Positions 1 through 8,150 of a stretch of DNA of 64,000 nucleotides are shown one piece after another. This DNA is from Nocardiopsis sp. N85 (GTDB taxonomy: Bacteria; Actinomycetota; Actinomycetes; Streptosporangiales; Streptosporangiaceae). The stretch spans positions 248,001-312,000 of the forward strand of contig NZ_JARBUT010000004.1 of assembly GCF_028882275.1 (NCBI RefSeq), read 5' to 3'. A program made the position numbers and the translations under genes. The stretch's first letter is position 1, and each line of letters starts with the position of its first letter. The notes beneath the pieces were generated by a model. It did no database searches. It had not been told where the DNA came from and worked only from the letters and a program-made list of their open reading frames with translations.

Positions 1-782
1 ATGGCGGCCTCTCTGGCGGTGGTGGACAGGATGTGCTGGTCCCGGTAGGACAGGCCCCACCGGTTGAAGGCGAAGATCAAGTGGTGGGCGCACACCGCGC
101 GCAGACCCCGGCTCAGCCGGCCCTGGGCGGTGAGATCGGCCAGGGCGGCTCCGGCCGCGGTGAAGACCTGCGCCCAGTTGCCGGTGTGGTGCAGCAACCC
201 CGACGCCGGAAGATGCTGCGGGTTGAGGGTCAGGAGGATGCGCGCTGAGGAGAGCAGCTCCTCTTCCGCGTACAAGGGCTCGGGAAGGGCACGTAGGGCG
301 GCGACCTTGGCCCAGACGTCGGACTGCTCGAACCAGTCCAACCGGGCACCGCGCAGGAAGGCACTGCCCAGCAGGAGGGCGAGCTCGCGACGGCCCAGCT
401 CGGCATCGGCTGCTGTATCTCGGCGCGTCAGGTAGGCGAGGAGATGGTGGCTGTCCTCACAGAACACGGCGTGGGCCAGCGCCATCCCCGACGCTCCGCC
501 GAAAACCCCAGTCTCGGACTCGTAGACGCCGTGCACCCAGCGGTTGACGGCTCGCTCGCGTCGGAGCCGCTGCAGTTCGGTGTCGAAGAACTGTCGGGCT
601 GCTCGGCCTCCGGTGTAGCGCAGCCGCCAGTGTGGCCTCTTACGGACGAACCACCACGTTGGCACGATCCCTTCTTCGCGGGCTCCTTCGAGTGCCGGGC
701 CTAGCTCGTGAACGGCCCAGTGCTCGGCGGCGGCCCAGTCGGTCCACTGGATGAGGACCTGTGGCCGCTCGTCATCCGTCAC
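1..782 (-). CDS. Thiopeptide-type/lantibiotic dehydratase C-terminal (SpaB_C) protein, partial
   Basis: My translation of the minus strand from a GTG at 782 is open to the left edge, giving about 260 residues with no stop. The C-terminal stretch reads HHLIFAFNRWGLSYRDQH and then STTAREA, the conserved signature of the SpaB_C (thiopeptide-type bacteriocin biosynthesis) domain. In class I lanthipeptide enzymes this domain performs glutamate elimination after tRNA-dependent glutamylation of Ser/Thr. Here it is a separate polypeptide, complementing the upstream LanB that lacks it. The start lies inside the lanC stop region (11-nt overlap) with AGGAG 7 nt upstream, so translational coupling is likely. 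The 3' end lies outside the window. Confidence 0.9.
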   Translation of the reverse strand, partial: MTDDERPQVLIQWTDWAAAEHWAVHELGPALEGAREEGIVPTWWFVRKRPHWRLRYTGGRAARQFFDTELQRLRRERAVNRWVHGVYESETGVFGGASGMALAHAVFCEDSHHLLAYLTRRDTAADAELGRRELALLLGSAFLRGARLDWFEQSDVWAKVAALRALPEPLYAEEELLSSARILLTLNPQHLPASGLLHHTGNWAQVFTAAGAALADLTAQGRLSRGLRAVCAHHLIFAFNRWGLSYRDQHILSTTAREAA

Positions 783-2019
783 GGTGGTGCTCCTGGTGGT
801 CGAGGAGGAAGAAGGCGGTCCAACCCATGTCGGGAGAAGGGGTGTGCAACGTGTGCAGAGCGGTGGCGATACCGGCTGCCCCCTCCAGCAGGCCGATTCC
901 GGCTTCGGTGAGCAGACGGTCCGCCACCGCGGCGGAGTCACCGCCCCGGAGCACGGCCCACAGTCCGGGGGCATCGCCCAGGGCGGTGGTGCGGGCGAGC
1001 ACCGCCAGCCCAGCGAGACCGTGGCACAGAGAGAAGTCCAGCGCCGTCGAGGAGAGAGGGGTGTCGGTGAAGACGCGGGCGAGCGTGCTCCGCGCCGTGG
1101 CGTAGCGCCGGTGGTCGCCCAGGGCGTCAGCCGCGAGCATCTGCGCATGGGCCACACCCGCAGCGCCGTAGCACCACGAGGGACGTTGCGGGCCGACCAA
1201 AGTGCGGGCCCCGTCGATCTGATCGTGGGTGACCCAGTACGGCCACCACGCCCCGGATGGAGACGTCCGTTGCCAGGTGTCGAGCCAGTCCAGGATGCGC
1301 GTGATCGCTTCGGTGTGCCCCTTGACCGCGATTTTGCGCCGCAGGGCCGCCGCGAGGATGGCCAGGGGACCGGCGATGCCGTGGGCCATACCGGTATTGG
1401 CGTGTCCTCCGGGGAAAGCAGCATTCTTCTTCCCATCGGGTCCGACCGGACTCCACCAACCGGGAAGAGCACGGCCTTGCACGGTGACCGGCTCGGTCAA
1501 CCGCACCAGGTAGGCCAGCAGGCCCCGGAGGAGCGGGCCCTGCGGGTCACGGGCCAGGAGCAGGGCACCCAGTCCGGTCAGGCCTCGAACGGTGTCGAAC
1601 TCCGCGAGCAGCGCAAGCCCTCCGGCGTCCATCCGCGCATGCGCCCGCTCAAGCCGGGAAGCCACGATCAGTCCCACGGCCCGGTCCAGCCGGGCAAGCT
1701 CACCCCCATACCCGGGGTGGACCGCTGCGGCCCGGTGCAGAACGAACGCCACTGCGGGCGCGCCGTAGTACAGGTGCGCGTTGGGAGAGGAGTCCACCCC
1801 CTCGGCGACCGCGCACTCCAGCCACCGCTGGACACGTTCCCACGGGCCGTGCCCGGTGCGCGCCCGTTCGATGTGCAACAACGCCACTCCGGCCGCGCCG
1901 TGCGCCAGCGACTGGGGCCACCACCGGCTTCCGGCCAGCGCACGCCCCTGCTCCGGTGTGGCCAGGCGGTCGGCCACCAGTCCCGCTATCCTCGTCGCTT
2001 CGGTGATCGTGGTATTCAC
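772..2019 (-). CDS. lanC: LanC-like lanthionine synthetase cyclase
   Basis: A 415-residue protein with the zinc-site motifs of LanC cyclases: WCYGAAGVAHAQ and, later, SLCHGLAG, giving the Cys and Cys-His zinc ligands. Repeated Gly-rich helices (HGAAGVALL, GLTGLGALL, HGIAGPLAIL, EGAAGIATAL) fit the alpha/alpha barrel. It should catalyse Michael addition of Cys thiols to dehydroamino acids in the precursor peptides. I start at GTG 2019 rather than 2076 because AGGAGGT sits just upstream and the GTGA overlaps the LanB stop by 4 nt. The family is clear; the substrate assignment rests on the adjacent precursors. Confidence 0.93.
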   Translation of the reverse strand: MNTTITEATRIAGLVADRLATPEQGRALAGSRWWPQSLAHGAAGVALLHIERARTGHGPWERVQRWLECAVAEGVDSSPNAHLYYGAPAVAFVLHRAAAVHPGYGGELARLDRAVGLIVASRLERAHARMDAGGLALLAEFDTVRGLTGLGALLLARDPQGPLLRGLLAYLVRLTEPVTVQGRALPGWWSPVGPDGKKNAAFPGGHANTGMAHGIAGPLAILAAALRRKIAVKGHTEAITRILDWLDTWQRTSPSGAWWPYWVTHDQIDGARTLVGPQRPSWCYGAAGVAHAQMLAADALGDHRRYATARSTLARVFTDTPLSSTALDFSLCHGLAGLAVLARTTALGDAPGLWAVLRGGDSAAVADRLLTEAGIGLLEGAAGIATALHTLHTPSPDMGWTAFFLLDHQEHHRDG

Positions 2020-4217
2020 GCGACCTCCTGTCGGCAGAGCTGAACGAGCACCTCGGCCGACCGCCCCTCGCACCATCCGGACGAGCGCGGGTCCGGCGCC
2101 TCGGTGAGAACCGTGCCACCTTCCTTGGCCACCTGGGCACGCAGCAGGAACAGGTGCGCTGGTTCGGCAAGGTCCAGGCGCAGACGCTGGTCGCCCTTGC
2201 CCAGGTCCACCACCCCGGGCAGACCACGGAGCTCAGCCCAGGCCGCCCACCCTCGCCGCCACTGTTGCCACGACGCGGTCCGTGAGGGAAGTTCGGCGGC
2301 TCTGATACGCCACCGGGCATGGGCCAGGATTACCCGGCCCGAGCGGATACGGGGCAGGAACGGCAGTGTGGAGGCCGCGCCCCAGTCGAATCCGACGACC
2401 ACCGCGCGTTCGGCGCGGGGGAGTTCGGCCAGGAAACGGGCCAGAGGCGGGGCGTATCGCAGGTTCAGCGCGTGCGGCACGACAGGCTCGACCCTGCGGT
2501 CCAACGCGCCTGAGAACAGGAAGAGACCGCCGTCATCGCATCCGACCGCGAGATCGTCCACATCCAGCTGCCTCGGTCCTGGACCGGGGTATTCGCCCAC
2601 GCTGACGGCGCGATCGAGAAGACGCTCCGAACGCACCAGAGGGGCGCTGCGGGCTCGCAGCGGTGGGAACGACAACTGCACCGGCACCGCCCCGGCGGAG
2701 GCGGTGTGCGATACGGCTTCGCGCAGGTCGTCCCGGACACCGGCCAGGGCGGCGAACCGGCCCGCCATGGTGGCAGCGCTGCGGGAGGAGCCCAGCACCG
2801 CGATGTGGAACCGGCCGCTGTCCAGCGCGGCCCGTGAGGGCGACTCCACGCGCAGGTTCAGTTCCGTGTGCCCAGGAAGCGGCGCGAGGCGCCGGGCCGC
2901 CAGCTGGTCCAGGAGCGTGTCTGCGGTGATCTCCCGCCGCCGTTCGAGGGCGGCGATCTGGGCCTGCTCCAGCAGCCAACGGTCGCGGCCGGTGAGGGTC
3001 TCGGCGCTGCCTTCGGTGCCAGCGGTGGCGGCGTATGCGGAAGGAAAGCCCAACCCCGCCCGGGGGTGCACGACCTCGTGGACGGGTACGAGCGCGTCGC
3101 CGTACCGGTCGGCGAATCGTTCCCGGTAGGTGCGCCACGCGGGCAGCCCTTCCGGGTGAGGGGACAGGACGGTCAGCATGTACGCGGCCTGCTCTGCCGC
3201 ACGTGCCACCGCCACGGGCAAGGCCAGGTCGGCGTCCACCCGCACGTCCACTCCCAGCGGCTGGACCCGGGACACCCGCGCGACCGCCTCGTCGGCCTCC
3301 TCCAGAGTGCTGGAGCCGCCACCGCGGTTGTGCTCCGCCACCGCCGTGTGAGCCTCCTGGAGATGCGACACCAGCGGCCGGACTTCAGGCGGAGCCCAGC
3401 TGTTGCTCCCGGTGAGAGTAGAGACGAGGCATCCGAGGAGGTCGGTTTCGGTGGACGGCGGGGCGAGAGAGGTGAGCAACGCCTGCACCTGGACCATTCG
3501 GGCGAGCATGGCGTCAGCGCTCACGGCAGGTTCATCGGGGTACTCAGCAGCCAGTTTGGCCCGGAGCGTCGACCACGGTACGGGCTGGCGTGCTGTTTCC
3601 AGGATCAGGCGTACAGCGCTGCCGATACGGATCTCGACCTGCTCTGTATCCGACCCGGGCGCACCCGGGTCGGGGCGCGTGTACTGGAGAACCACGAGGT
3701 GTCCGCGCTCTTGGACTGCGGTGTTGTTGACGACGACCAGCAGGTGCTCACACACCCCGGGAAGGACCTCCAGCGCACCGACGACCTCGGCCGTCCATGC
3801 CCCGCCCGGAGAGGCCACCTTCCGGTGGGCGCCACCCCACACCACCCGTGAGTGCTCGGAGAAGGCTGCGGCGGTCACGCCGGCGAACAGCCCGAAGGGA
3901 GTGGCGCGGCTGTCGGCCCGCAGCGCGTAGCGCAGGACGGCAGCGGTCACCTTCCGTGCTCGGCGTACCCGCACCGCGGCCGGATCCTGGTCGAGCAGAG
4001 CCCCCACACCGGCTGCCAGGTCGGGCGAGGCGTGCCGGACCGCCTCGGTCAGACCCGGGTGCTCCCGCACACGGCGCAGCCACTCCAGGAACGGACGCGG
4101 GTCAGTGCCGCCCAGGTCCGGAACGCCGTCCGTCGGCAGGCCGCTGAACAGGCTCGCCCGCACCAGCGGTCGGCCGACCACACGCCAACGTACGTGCTGC
4201 TTCTTGTCGGAAGCCAT
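2016..4217 (-). CDS. lanB: Lantibiotic dehydratase, N-terminal glutamylation part (LanB, split)
   Basis: A 733-residue protein of the lantibiotic dehydratase N-terminal family. It begins with WRVVGRPLVRASLFSGLP and carries ALRADSRATPFGLFAGV, the typical R-x-TPFGLFAGV motif, at about residues 116-132. The family transfers glutamate from Glu-tRNA to Ser/Thr of the precursor. The elimination (SpaB_C) domain is missing here and is supplied by the separate gene at 1-782, as in split LanB systems. It lies 60 nt downstream of the second precursor gene and overlaps lanC by 4 nt, so all are probably co-transcribed leftwards. Confidence 0.92.
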   Translation of the reverse strand: MASDKKQHVRWRVVGRPLVRASLFSGLPTDGVPDLGGTDPRPFLEWLRRVREHPGLTEAVRHASPDLAAGVGALLDQDPAAVRVRRARKVTAAVLRYALRADSRATPFGLFAGVTAAAFSEHSRVVWGGAHRKVASPGGAWTAEVVGALEVLPGVCEHLLVVVNNTAVQERGHLVVLQYTRPDPGAPGSDTEQVEIRIGSAVRLILETARQPVPWSTLRAKLAAEYPDEPAVSADAMLARMVQVQALLTSLAPPSTETDLLGCLVSTLTGSNSWAPPEVRPLVSHLQEAHTAVAEHNRGGGSSTLEEADEAVARVSRVQPLGVDVRVDADLALPVAVARAAEQAAYMLTVLSPHPEGLPAWRTYRERFADRYGDALVPVHEVVHPRAGLGFPSAYAATAGTEGSAETLTGRDRWLLEQAQIAALERRREITADTLLDQLAARRLAPLPGHTELNLRVESPSRAALDSGRFHIAVLGSSRSAATMAGRFAALAGVRDDLREAVSHTASAGAVPVQLSFPPLRARSAPLVRSERLLDRAVSVGEYPGPGPRQLDVDDLAVGCDDGGLFLFSGALDRRVEPVVPHALNLRYAPPLARFLAELPRAERAVVVGFDWGAASTLPFLPRIRSGRVILAHARWRIRAAELPSRTASWQQWRRGWAAWAELRGLPGVVDLGKGDQRLRLDLAEPAHLFLLRAQVAKEGGTVLTEAPDPRSSGWCEGRSAEVLVQLCRQEVA

Positions 4218-4277
4218 CTCCCCTCCTCCCAGAAGTGCTGGTCGGCACCGGATCCGGGCCGGTGCCGACCGTGCGGG

Positions 4278-4433
4278 TCAATTCGCGGTACTGGTGCACG
4301 CGCTCGGGCAGCTGGATCCGCAGCCGTCGTCACTGGTGGGGAACGGCTGTGTGGAGCTGGCCGATTCGATGAGGCGAAGGTCCAGGGTCAGCGGCTCGGA
4401 TGGTTCGGCGTTGAGGGTCTCGGTCAAGCGCAT
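4278..4433 (-). CDS. FxLD-family lanthipeptide precursor, second copy
   Basis: A 51-residue peptide. The leader contains PLTLDLRLIES, matching the FxLD leader motif except that the Phe position is Leu. The C-terminal core has SDDGCGSSCPSAC followed by TSTAN: three Cys and several Ser/Thr, ready for up to three thioether rings. It lies directly upstream of lanB on the same strand, with GGAG 5 nt before the ATG. The DDGCG-SC core start is shared with the other precursor. No cleavage site can be proved from sequence. Confidence 0.9.
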   Translation of the reverse strand: MRLTETLNAEPSEPLTLDLRLIESASSTQPFPTSDDGCGSSCPSACTSTAN

Positions 4434-4499
4434 GAACTCTCCCGTGAGTGCTGGCGGTGATGAACGGATCAGAGACTCGGCAGAGCCGGCAGGCGCTGT

Positions 4500-4658
4500 T
4501 CAGGCCGACGTGCTGGTGACGCAGGTGGTGGGGCAGCTGGCACCGCAGCCGTCGTCGGTGAGGTTGATCAGCTGGGCCAGGGAGTCGCTGCTCTCGAGCA
4601 GCCTGATGTCGAGGGTGAAGGGGGATTCCGGGCCGGGGTTGCACTCCGTGTTCTGCAC
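4500..4658 (-). CDS. FxLD-family lanthipeptide precursor, first copy
   Basis: A 52-residue peptide from GTG 4658. An in-frame ATG at 4676 would add six residues but has no ribosome binding site, whereas AAAGGA lies 7 nt before the GTG. The leader carries the canonical FxLD signature PFTLDIRLLES. The core is TDDGCGASCPTTC then VTSTSA, with three Cys. It is 66 nt upstream of the second precursor, making a two-peptide set. A Cys in the leader region (TECNPG) is an oddity not shared by the second peptide. Confidence 0.9.
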   Translation of the reverse strand: MQNTECNPGPESPFTLDIRLLESSDSLAQLINLTDDGCGASCPTTCVTSTSA

Positions 4659-4769
4659 AGGGCTTTCCTTTCTCATGGGGGCCTGTGAGCACAGCTCAGA
4701 TTAAGGACCCGCAAGAGACAGGTGAAGGAGTTTCCCGCCAAGGAATAAATTCGCCTTCAGCGGTGCCGG

Positions 4770-5627
4770 TTATGCCCGGTTTCGGTATTCCTGGGCAAGG
4801 CCGCGAAGGAATGACCTGGTGTTTTCGCCTTCGAGTGCGTGCTCGTGGAAGAAGGCGAATATCTCCATGCTGTAGGAGATGTCCTTCGGGTCGCGCAGGG
4901 CGAGCTTGCCCGTGAACACTTCGACGGTCACCAGCCGGTCGTCGTAGACGGTGAACCCGTTGAGGGGACCGCTGGGCACAGGAGGATCGGCGGGCACGAC
5001 GCGGATGTCCACGCTGGGCAGCTCACTCAGGGAGGCGATCCGGTCCATCTGCACCGCCATCGCCTCCGGGCGGCACAGCGGCCAGCGCAGGGCGGCCTCG
5101 GTCAGGACGAACACGAAGCGTTTGCCCTCGTCGTAGAGCACCGTCTGGCGCTCCAGGCGCCGTGCGAGCGCCGTCTCCCAGCTCGCACCGCGGTTCACCA
5201 GCATGTGCGACAGGGTCTGGCGCGCGTAGTCCGGGGTCTGTAGAAGCCCGGTGATCATGCACGGCAGGAAGAAGCGGATGGCGGACGCCGAGGCCTCGAT
5301 CGCGGCCAGGTCCCGCTGGGTCTCCCCGAGCCCGCGCTGGAGCGCGGTGCGAAAACCCTGGTAGTCGGTGTTGGCCACACGGGCCAGCTCCAGCAGGCGC
5401 GCGGCCTCTTCCTCGCCGAGCTGGACGTCGAGCGCATTGAGGATGCGCTCGACGTCCAGCGCGGAGGGCAGCACGCGGCCGTTCTCGATCTTGCTGACCT
5501 TGGCCTGGCTCATCCCGCTGCGGACGGCGAGCCGCGCGCCGGTCAGCCCCGAGGCGCGGCGGAGGCTGCGAAGGGCCTCCGCCAGCTCGCTGCGCGGCTG
5601 TCCGGCACGGTCGGGCTCAAGCGTCAA
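4770..5627 (-). CDS. XRE-family regulator with DUF5753 (Scr1-type)
   Basis: A 285-residue protein with an N-terminal HTH_XRE domain (about residues 15-70: LRRASGLTGARLAVRSGMSQ, then KVSKIENGR) and a C-terminal DUF5753 domain with the usual MITGLLQTPDYARQTL segment. These actinobacterial regulators normally pair with small DUF397-type partners; here the neighbours are a DUF6879 gene and a 64-residue gene. The start is TTG, directly abutting the DUF6879 stop (TGATTG). Its position just upstream of the lanthipeptide precursors makes it a candidate regulator of them, but no operator is visible. Confidence 0.9.
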   Translation of the reverse strand: MTLEPDRAGQPRSELAEALRSLRRASGLTGARLAVRSGMSQAKVSKIENGRVLPSALDVERILNALDVQLGEEEAARLLELARVANTDYQGFRTALQRGLGETQRDLAAIEASASAIRFFLPCMITGLLQTPDYARQTLSHMLVNRGASWETALARRLERQTVLYDEGKRFVFVLTEAALRWPLCRPEAMAVQMDRIASLSELPSVDIRVVPADPPVPSGPLNGFTVYDDRLVTVEVFTGKLALRDPKDISYSMEIFAFFHEHALEGENTRSFLRGLAQEYRNRA

Positions 5628-6152
5628 TCAGTCGGCCTTGTAGTACTCGGTGAAGGGGACGGCGTGCTCCAGGGCCAGGTTCTTGTAGGTGACATAGGGG
5701 GCGGGGTCGGCCCCCTCCAAGAGCTCCCGGCCGGTCTGGGTTCCGTCGGCAGCGTAGTGCATGAGCACCACGCGGGTGTCGTCGAAGAGCCAGAAGTCCT
5801 GGCGGGGCAGGCCGGGGTCGGGGGTGGTGGCGAAGTCGAGGATGTTGACCTCTTCGCCGGCCTGCACGCTGAAGGCGTAGCCCCACGCGAACTGGAAGCG
5901 CAGGTGGTCTCCGACGGGGCTTGTCAGGGTGTGCACGCGCCGGATCCGGCGCCCGGACTCGACGTGGCCGCGTACCCGGAGCAGGTAGCCGTCGGTGTGC
6001 AGCTCCTCGGCTGGGCGGGTCTCCCCGGCCAGGAACCGGCGCAGTTCCTCTTCCTCCTCGGGCACCGTGTAGCTGGGCAGGGTCTCCAGGCGGAACGCCT
6101 CGTGCTGGAAGGAGTCGAAGAACTCCCGCCAGGCGTTACCTTCCAAGCGCAC
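5628..6152 (-). CDS. DUF6879 family protein
   Basis: A 174-residue protein with the family pattern: EFFDSFQHEAFRLETLPSY at the N-terminus, RRIRRVHTL in the middle, WLFDDTRVVLMHY, and EYY at the C-terminus. The family has no established biochemical role and typically neighbours XRE/DUF5753 regulators, as here. It starts at GTG 6152 with GGAGG 6 nt upstream and overlaps the preceding small gene by 17 nt. It ends directly against the next gene, so the three form an operon. Confidence 0.85.
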   Translation of the reverse strand: MRLEGNAWREFFDSFQHEAFRLETLPSYTVPEEEEELRRFLAGETRPAEELHTDGYLLRVRGHVESGRRIRRVHTLTSPVGDHLRFQFAWGYAFSVQAGEEVNILDFATTPDPGLPRQDFWLFDDTRVVLMHYAADGTQTGRELLEGADPAPYVTYKNLALEHAVPFTEYYKAD

Positions 6153-6330
6153 GGGCGGCCTCCTCGATCAGGTGCACGGGGATCTCGACCGCGGCCTCCC
6201 CCGGGGAGGGGGTGAGGCCGGTGGTGTCGGTCAGGAGCGCGCCTTGTACGACGACGGTCCCCTTGTCGGTGGAGTAGATTCCCGGGCAGTCATCCCGGTT
6301 GCAGTCGCCGGAGAGCTTCTCGAACTTCAT
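6136..6330 (-). CDS. Small conserved hypothetical protein preceding DUF6879
   Basis: A 64-residue acidic protein containing GDCNRDDCPGIYSTDKGTVV and a C-terminal EIPVHLIEEAARAL. It is the type of short protein found directly before DUF6879 genes. The two Cys with flanking acidic residues (CNRDDC) are notable. AAAGGG lies 8 nt before the ATG. No function can be assigned; the operon position suggests a partner role like that of DUF397 proteins. Confidence 0.75.
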   Translation of the reverse strand: MKFEKLSGDCNRDDCPGIYSTDKGTVVVQGALLTDTTGLTPSPGEAAVEIPVHLIEEAARALGR

Positions 6331-6498
6331 GGTGTGGCCCTTTCTGAAAGGGTCGAAACGGAATTTACAGTAGAGAAGTGGGCGGGCTCGGTCAATCTCT
6401 GGCCGGATATTCCTGCCTGGGAATAAAACCGGGCCGTGTGGGTGCCCTGTGCTGTTTGTGTGGAGCGGTCATTACATGGAAGTCAGAGGCAGAACTGC

Positions 6499-7155
6499 TT
6501 ATGCCACCTCCCCGAGTAAGGCTTCGAAGGTTGCGGCATCCCGGCACAGTTCCCCCAACTGTTCGCACAGGTGGGCGGCGAGGATGGGGTCGGCGATCCT
6601 AACCGCTCCGTTCCGGCGCCCGAGGAGGGTGTGGTCGTGCAGGTACACCACGGCCGCCTCGTAGACGGTCACCTCCGGTAACGGCTCTTCGACTTCCATG
6701 TGCCGCACCTGGTCTGGGTCTCCCACAAGGATGCGCTGACCGGCCTGGTGCGCATGGTTCAGAGTCGCCAGGGTGTAGTGCCCGTAGCCGGTGAGGAGGT
6801 GGTCGGGTATCCACAGGGTCGTCAGAGACAGGCCGCGGGACACGAACTCCGCGTGTTCGGCGGCGTGCCTTCCGCGCTCCTGGAGGAGCAGTTCCCCGGC
6901 CAGGTCGGTTCGGCCCTGGTGCCAGGCGGTCCTGGCAGGGGTGGTGGGCACCACGTGGCCGCGGCGCAGGAGCCGGTGGCACCGGGCTCCCCGTACCTGG
7001 AGGTCCCGGCAGCTCCGGGTGTCGGCCTCGTCCTCTGCCAGCTCGTGGGGTGTTGATACGGGCAACGGGTCTCCTTGTTCCTGCTCGCTGAAGGGCATGG
7101 ACGTTGTGGCCGCGGTTGCGGGGCGGCCCGCTGGCCTGTCGCCGCACACGGTCAT
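6499..7155 (-). CDS. Hypothetical protein, last gene of a three-gene operon
   Basis: A 218-residue protein not recognised as a named family. The C-terminal half (GLSLTTLWIPDHLLTGYGHY, and VTVYEAAVVYLHD) looks like a folded alpha/beta domain; the N-terminal 30 residues are low complexity, so the true start could be the internal Met at MPFSEQEQ. The ATG at 7155 overlaps the stop of the upstream gene by 4 nt (ATGA). It is probably translationally coupled to the ATPase gene two steps upstream. Confidence 0.65.
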   Translation of the reverse strand: MTVCGDRPAGRPATAATTSMPFSEQEQGDPLPVSTPHELAEDEADTRSCRDLQVRGARCHRLLRRGHVVPTTPARTAWHQGRTDLAGELLLQERGRHAAEHAEFVSRGLSLTTLWIPDHLLTGYGHYTLATLNHAHQAGQRILVGDPDQVRHMEVEEPLPEVTVYEAAVVYLHDHTLLGRRNGAVRIADPILAAHLCEQLGELCRDAATFEALLGEVA

Positions 7156-7367
7156 GAGGGCTGGTCGAGGAAGGCGCGGACCTCTCCGAGGTCGTGGAGG
7201 ATCGCGGTGTCTCCGTCAAGCGGAGTGAGTGCGTACACCGCTCCCAGCAACCGTTTCTGGCGGGTGAGGACATAGCCCTGCTGAGCGGCGCGCCACCGGA
7301 CATCGTTGAAATCAGCCAGAGCACGGATGACCACAGGGCGAGAGCGGGTCCGTCGCGGGAACTTCAT
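7152..7367 (-). CDS. Small basic hypothetical protein
   Basis: A 71-residue protein, basic at the N-terminus (KFPRRTRSRP) and acidic at the C-terminus. It overlaps both neighbours by 4 nt (ATGA at each end), which supports a real coupled gene. No known domain is recognised. Confidence 0.65.
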   Translation of the reverse strand: MKFPRRTRSRPVVIRALADFNDVRWRAAQQGYVLTRQKRLLGAVYALTPLDGDTAILHDLGEVRAFLDQPS

Positions 7368-7951
7368 GCACTCCTCCCCGGTACTCGGGGGAGTTCAACG
7401 AAGGTGCCGGTTCCTGCGGGCAGCCGTCCCCAGTCGGTGGCGAGGGCGTCCACGAGCACCAGTCCCCGGCCGTGCTCGGCGGTGAGGGCGGGGGTGCGGC
7501 GCAGCGGGGTTCGGCCGGAGAGAGGACCGGCATCGCGTACCTCCAGCCGCATGCGGTCCGGGTAGAGGAGAAGGCGGGTGGCGAACTGCCCGCCCGGCCG
7601 GCCGCTGTGGGTGTGGGCGATGGCGTTGGAGGCCAGCTCCGAGGCCACCAGCGTGAGCACCTCCGGGATGGGGACCCGCCACTGTGCGCAGGTCTGCTCA
7701 ACCCAGTTGCGCACATGCGCCACCGAGCCCGGGACTCCGGGGAAGGACCTGCGCGCAACCGCCTGTGCCCTCCGGGAGCGGGTAGTGACCGCAGCGGCCT
7801 CACCAGCCGGCAGGCCGACTTTCGACGTGGGCGGCACTTCACCAGCCCACGGGAAGGCGTTCGCACGCTCCCCGGGAAACCGGGGTCCGTCTTCTCGTGG
7901 ACGAGTGCGCGAGGTGCTGGTTGGAATACCTGATTCGGTAGGATCTGCCAC
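7364..7951 (-). CDS. ATP-binding protein, anti-sigma regulatory factor type (HATPase_c)
   Basis: About 195 residues. It shows GHKL ATPase features: the N-box ELASNAIAHTHS, the G1-like motif EVRDAGP and the later HGRGLVLVDALATDWG. Such stand-alone HATPase proteins in actinobacteria act as anti-sigma or serine-kinase-like regulators. I choose GTG 7951 because GAGGTGAG lies 4 nt upstream; longer readings would run into the promoter of the divergent XRE gene at 8151. It heads a three-gene operon in which both junctions are ATGA overlaps. Confidence 0.85.
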   Translation of the reverse strand: MADPTESGIPTSTSRTRPREDGPRFPGERANAFPWAGEVPPTSKVGLPAGEAAAVTTRSRRAQAVARRSFPGVPGSVAHVRNWVEQTCAQWRVPIPEVLTLVASELASNAIAHTHSGRPGGQFATRLLLYPDRMRLEVRDAGPLSGRTPLRRTPALTAEHGRGLVLVDALATDWGRLPAGTGTFVELPRVPGRSA

Positions 7952-8125
7952 GTTCTCACCTCTGGCGTGTTCGGTGGGAGCCGTTCCCGGGGCTGGTGGC
8001 ACAGCCGCCGGGGTTTTCTGTGGTCGACGCTTTCCGCCGGGGTGCCCATCGTCCAAGGCGAGATGCTCCGCCTCAATGCCTTTACGTGCATCGGCCGCTA
8101 GTTGGTGGAACCCGTACGAGAATGT

Positions 8126-8136
8126 AGAGATTCTCT
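8126..8136. promoter_or_regulatory. Perfect 11-bp palindrome before XRE gene
   Basis: AGAGATTCTCT, a perfect inverted repeat with a 1-nt centre, lies 14 nt before the ATG at 8151 and between two divergent operons. It is a plausible autoregulatory operator for the XRE protein encoded next to it. No clear ribosome binding site precedes that ATG, so the gene may be leaderless or nearly so. Confidence 0.4.
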
Positions 8137-8150
8137 GTAAAGTTCTACCT

